Assembly: GCF_051859345.1 (NCBI RefSeq)
Contig: NZ_JBHYFV010000016.1
Coordinates: forward strand, 19,337-83,336
Reading direction: 5' to 3'
Source: Marivita sp051859345
GTDB lineage: Bacteria; Pseudomonadota; Alphaproteobacteria; Rhodobacterales; Rhodobacteraceae
Length of the DNA stretch: 64,000 nt
The translations under genes were made by a program, and so were the position numbers. The notes beneath the pieces are model-generated. The model was not told where the DNA came from, searched no databases, and worked only from the letters and a program-made list of their open reading frames with translations. Positions 61,440-64,000 of the stretch are shown in pieces. Position 1 is the first letter of the stretch. Every line of letters starts with the position of its first letter.

Positions 61440-62081
61440 ATGTTTCGTTGTCTTGTTGCCGCTGCCCTGTCGCTCGTGTCGCTGCCCGCCTTTGCCGCGC
61501 CTGTGTCTTTTGACGGATCCTGGAAGACACAGAAGTTTTCGTTGTTTTCCTCGAACACATACGGGTTCAACGGCAATTCTGTCACTGTGTCCTCGGATGG
61601 GTCCGTGTCCCTGGCCTATCGCGCGTTGCCGCAGACTTATTGGGATGCGTCTTCGGCCAAATGGTCGTGGAGCGTTCAGGAAGGTGTACCGGCCACGGAT
61701 CTGCGCAAGAAGGGGGGCGATGACCGCAATCTTGCGCTTTATTTCGTGTTCCTGCCGGAGGGTCAGGCCGAGGCGTTGCAAGGTGCCAGTGTGCGCAAGC
61801 TTTTGACCAACGATGCGGCGCGTGTGTTGGTCTATGTCTGGGGCGGAGCACATGATCGCGGTGCGGTCCTGGGCAGCCCGTATCTTGGCGACCGGGGCAG
61901 GACCGTGGTGTTGCGCGGCTCTGGCACCGGAAGCGCCAGTGAGACGGTCAATCTGACGCGGGACTATGCCAATGCCTTTGGCGGTGGCGCTGCAGCACTT
62001 GTGGGGATTGCCGTGTCGGGGGACAGTGACGACACGAACAGCCGCATCCGCGCGTCAATCAGTGGGTTGCAGGTCAACTGA
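61440..62081 (+). CDS. secreted DUF3047 domain protein
   Basis: 213 residues with a Sec signal peptide (CLVAAALSLVSLPAFAAP) and a DUF3047 body: WSWSVQEGVPATDLRKKGGD followed by DRNLALYFVFLPEG, then RVLVYVWGGAHDRGAV and FGGGAAALVGIAVSGDSDDT. Periplasmic; function not known, the fold is probably a carbohydrate-binding-like jelly roll. AAAGGGG before the ATG. In the 168 bp ahead there is GTTAACC-AA-GGTTAAC (61317-61332). Confidence 0.85.
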   Translation: MFRCLVAAALSLVSLPAFAAPVSFDGSWKTQKFSLFSSNTYGFNGNSVTVSSDGSVSLAYRALPQTYWDASSAKWSWSVQEGVPATDLRKKGGDDRNLALYFVFLPEGQAEALQGASVRKLLTNDAARVLVYVWGGAHDRGAVLGSPYLGDRGRTVVLRGSGTGSASETVNLTRDYANAFGGGAAALVGIAVSGDSDDTNSRIRASISGLQVN

Positions 62082-62084
62082 CGT

Positions 62085-62519
62085 TCAGGCGCGTTGGGTG
62101 ATCCAGACACCCAGCGTCATCACACCAAGTCCGGTGGCGCGGGTGAGGGTCAGAGGGCTGATGCGCGCGCCAAACAGACCGAAATGGTCAATCAGGGCGG
62201 CCGAGATCAACTGACCCAGAAGAACGAAGAACACCGCGTTGCCGATTCCGAAATGCGGCGCGATATAGGTGATCGACAGCACATAAAACGCCACCAGTAG
62301 CCCGCCCAGCAGCAAGTGCCTTGGTGCAAGCGGAATGCCCATCAGCGCTTTTGGGCCAGTGGCAAGCGTCACGATGCTGGTTGCCAGAAGGGCCACGCAG
62401 AACAGCACCGTCGCGGCAGCCGCCGGAGACCCGATGCGCACGCCAAGGGCGGCATTCAGCGCCGCTAGAAGCGGAATACCGATCCCTGCGACAAGCATTG
62501 TCAAAGCGTAGATCGGCAT
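62085..62519 (-). CDS. small DMT-superfamily membrane protein (YdcZ/DUF606 type)
   Basis: 144 residues and five hydrophobic segments (YALTMLVAGIGIPLLAALNA at the start, GNAVFFVLLGQLISAALIDH and RATGLGVMTLGVWITQRA at the end). The GQLxSAxxIDHFG pattern is characteristic of DUF606. AAGGA lies before the ATG at 62519. Convergent with the DUF3047 gene, 3 bp apart. Confidence 0.85.
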   Translation of the reverse strand: MPIYALTMLVAGIGIPLLAALNAALGVRIGSPAAAATVLFCVALLATSIVTLATGPKALMGIPLAPRHLLLGGLLVAFYVLSITYIAPHFGIGNAVFFVLLGQLISAALIDHFGLFGARISPLTLTRATGLGVMTLGVWITQRA

Positions 62520-62666
62520 GGACGATTCCTTCAGGCAGGTTTTGCGCGGACAATGCGCCGAGTTGCGCCGAGTGTCACCTCGCAAGGCGTGGCCGTACCA
62601 ATTGCGTGTGGTTGCGCGGGCGTGCAAAGACAGGCACTCTGACCCTGTTCGAGCAAGGAGGCCAGA

Positions 62667-63089
62667 ATGCGCCCACAAATTTTCAGCCTGATGATCGGAA
62701 TGCTTGGAGTTGGTCTGATCGCGGCATGTACGCCAGAGGAAATGCCCCAGGTCAGCGATGGTCGCGCGCTGTTCATGGAAAACTGCGCGATTTGTCATGG
62801 CGCGGACGCCAAGGGCAATGGACCGATGGCCCGCGCGATGCGCAATCCGCCGCTTGATCTGACATTGATCGCCGCCCGCAACGACGGCAGTTTTCCAAGG
62901 GTCCAGGTGTTGTCCAAAATTGACGGCTATACCAAAGCGGATTTGCAGGGTCCGGACATGCCGGAATTCGGTGCGTTGCTTGAGGGGGATCTGGTTCCGC
63001 TGGACACCGGGGATGGGGTGATGACGCCCACGCCACGCAAGCTGGTCGCGTTGTTGGAATATATCGAGAGCATTCAGCAAACGCGCTGA
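62667..63089 (+). CDS. c-type cytochrome lipoprotein
   Basis: 140 residues. Lipobox LIAAC with Cys21, then a class I cytochrome c with haem motif CAICH (40-44) and axial methionine probably in GPDMPEFGALL near 103. Membrane-tethered periplasmic electron carrier. AAGGAG before the ATG. Partner unknown. Confidence 0.88.
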   Translation: MRPQIFSLMIGMLGVGLIAACTPEEMPQVSDGRALFMENCAICHGADAKGNGPMARAMRNPPLDLTLIAARNDGSFPRVQVLSKIDGYTKADLQGPDMPEFGALLEGDLVPLDTGDGVMTPTPRKLVALLEYIESIQQTR

Positions 63090-63118
63090 GTTGTCACTGA
63101 ATGGCCCGCGCCGAAAGA

Positions 63119-63145
63119 AAAGCCCCGCGCGATGTGCGGGGCTTT
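63119..63145. terminator. bidirectional hairpin terminator
   Basis: AAAGCCCCGC / GCGGGGCTTT, 10-bp arms with a 7-base loop, A-run before and T-run after, between the convergent cytochrome and PLDc_N genes. Confidence 0.85.
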
Positions 63146-63152
63146 GTCGGAT

Positions 63153-63347
63153 TCAGACGCTTGCTTTGGCCGAACGCGGCCCGGCGATGAGCCAGATGAT
63201 GAAGCCGACCAGCGGCAGGATCAGCACGAGCAGGCACCAGAGCACCTTTGATCCGGTTGTGCTGTTTGAACCGACAATCGAAACGATGGCCCAAATGTCC
63301 AAAATCAGGAGGATCAGACCTCCGATGCCTGTGATTTCAATACCCAT
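63153..63347 (-). CDS. PLDc_N-domain small membrane protein
   Basis: 64 residues with two helices: GGLILLILDIWAIVSIVGSN and LWCLLVLILPLVGFIIWLIA, then GPRSA. This is the N-terminal module of cardiolipin synthases occurring alone. The conserved SxxxxxKxxWxxxVxxxPxxGxxxW pattern is present as STTGSKVLWCLLVLILPLVG. GGAGAAG before the ATG. Confidence 0.88.
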   Translation of the reverse strand: MGIEITGIGGLILLILDIWAIVSIVGSNSTTGSKVLWCLLVLILPLVGFIIWLIAGPRSAKASV

Positions 63348-63413
63348 AACTTCTCCTTCAAGCGCACTTGTGCGGCGCAGACGTCTTTTTTATTTTCGCG
63401 CTGATCTATCCGT

Positions 63414-63540
63414 TCAACGGTCTCGCAGCGCCGAGATAAGCTCGGACTTTGTCCTGTCCGAACGACCCTCGATATCAAGCTCTTGCGCCCGATCATAAAG
63501 GTCGTCCCTGGTCCAGTCCTCGTAGGGTGACGCCTTGCCA
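63414..63540 (-). pseudogene. Rho_N/SAP-like small protein truncated by IS insertion
   Basis: Reading on the minus strand, the frame GKASPYEDWTRDDLYDRAQE continues to LDIEGRSDRTKSELISALRD and a stop at 63414. This is the small Rho-termination-factor-N/SAP-like module typical of short nucleic-acid-associated proteins. No start codon exists in frame: a stop appears at once in the IS end at 63541. The missing start lies presumably beyond the element. Confidence 0.65.
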
Positions 63541-63547
63541 TGTCAAT

Positions 63548-63593
63548 CCCGGAGCAAAATTGGCCAAGTTCCCGGTGTAAAATTGGTCAGTTT
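63548..63593. repeat. two 23-bp terminal direct repeats of the IS
   Basis: CCCGGAGCAAAATTGGCCAA (63548-63567) and CCCGGTGTAAAATTGGTCAG (63571-63590), period 23. Multiple end repeats of this kind are transposase-binding sites in the IS21 family. Confidence 0.75.
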
Positions 63594-63698
63594 GGTCTCG
63601 GTTTGGCTGCGCCTTGGCGCGCGTGCTCTCCAGATAGCTGACGTGTGCCAAGGCGCGCTGGCCGCAGGTCAGCCCTTTTGATTCCGGGTATATGGAGT

Positions 63699-64000
63699 TC
63701 AGGTTTGGGCTTTGCGGCTTTCGCGTAGCCGAAAGCTTTCGCCGTTCATTTCGAGGATATGGACGTGATGGGTCAGGCGGTCGAGAATGGCACCGGTGAG
63801 GCGTTCCGAGCCAAAGACTTCGGTCCATTCGTCAAACGGCAGGTTTGAGGTGATGATGATGGAGCCGCGCTCGTATCGTTGCGAGATGACCTCGAAGAGC
63901 AGCTCGGCGCCGGTCTTGCTGAGGGGAACGAAGCCGAGTTCGTCGATGATCAGAAGGTCCTGACTGGCCAGGAGCTTTTGAATGCGCTGAAGGCGCCGTT
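63699..64000 (-). CDS. istB: IS21-family helper ATPase IstB, N-terminal part outside window
   Basis: The last 100 codons of IstB: Walker B region QDLLIIDELGFVPLSKTGAE, LLFEVISQRYERGSIIITSN, LPFDEWTEVFGSERLTGAIL, DRLTHHVHILEMNGESFRLR. It assists the IstA transposase in target DNA capture. Stop at 63699; the start is beyond the right edge. Confidence 0.93.
   Translation of the reverse strand, partial: RRLQRIQKLLASQDLLIIDELGFVPLSKTGAELLFEVISQRYERGSIIITSNLPFDEWTEVFGSERLTGAILDRLTHHVHILEMNGESFRLRESRKAQT

Larger units (their letters stand above)
63541..64000 (-). mobile_element. IS21-family insertion sequence, one end in window
   Basis: Begins TGTCAATCCC at 63541, where the disrupted Rho_N-like frame ends. 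It contains tandem terminal repeats, a non-coding stretch with a hairpin (GCGCCTTGGC at 63609-63618 with GCCAAGGCGC at 63647-63656), and the 3' part of istB. The istA end and the target duplication lie outside the window. Confidence 0.8.

Overview
The window is a high-GC chromosomal stretch that reads as alphaproteobacterial, most likely Rhodobacterales (Roseobacter group). The pointers are a TRAP and a TTT transporter system, a ScfR-type XRE regulator, a GapR-like DUF2312 protein, DUF3047 and DUF1028 proteins, a fused DppC-DppD transporter gene, FNR- and SqrR-like operator motifs, and three copies of a short intergenic repeat (..GGAGTTTAT-TGGCAAGATGAA..) that I associate with this group. The assignment is by inference; no rRNA gene is present.

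Layout. 1-1460: end of a GMC (choline-dehydrogenase-like) oxidoreductase. 1.6-6.2 kb: a pqiA-pqiA-pqiB-pqiC-type MCE lipid-transport operon whose PqiB carries four exact-period 108-residue repeats. 6.2-9.4 kb: selU and a fused flavoprotein-SelD, convergent, for tRNA 2-selenouridine. 9.5-10.9 kb: ScfR-like regulator. 11-14.2 kb: tctCBA. 14.2-23.1 kb: acyl-CoA synthetase, PanE-like reductase, RidA, IlvD/Edd dehydratase, SDR and a TRAP transporter, probably for carboxylate or sugar-acid uptake and catabolism. 23.3-27.4 kb: RND efflux pair. 27.4-34.5 kb: a GntR/FCD regulator, a DUF1028 protein and a peptide ABC transporter tied together by a shared 16-bp palindromic operator.

34.5-43.5 kb is the accessory part and the most interesting. 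A divergent alpha/beta-hydrolase-like gene is followed by four tightly packed, co-directional genes whose products look like mutually related members of the clostridial P47/OrfX (TULIP-fold) family. Each carries a C-terminal hydrophobic segment, and one has a SPRY domain inserted inside the TULIP-like domain. The cluster lies at the 3' side of a tRNA-Thr gene. No neurotoxin-like or integrase gene is visible next to it.

43.6-64 kb is mostly housekeeping: a Tat-exported sulfide:quinone-oxidoreductase-like protein under apparent FnrL and SqrR/BigR-type sites, a GapR homolog, a FadJ-like protein with both active sites eroded, a GAPDH/IclR pair, divergent metF/metR, a cold-shock protein, an MsbA-like exporter overlapping a tyrosine phosphatase gene, two aminotransferases (one behind a striking pair of long palindromes), lolC/lolD, and small envelope proteins. 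At the right edge an IS21-family element (istB, terminal repeats) has landed in a small Rho_N/SAP-like gene and removed its start.
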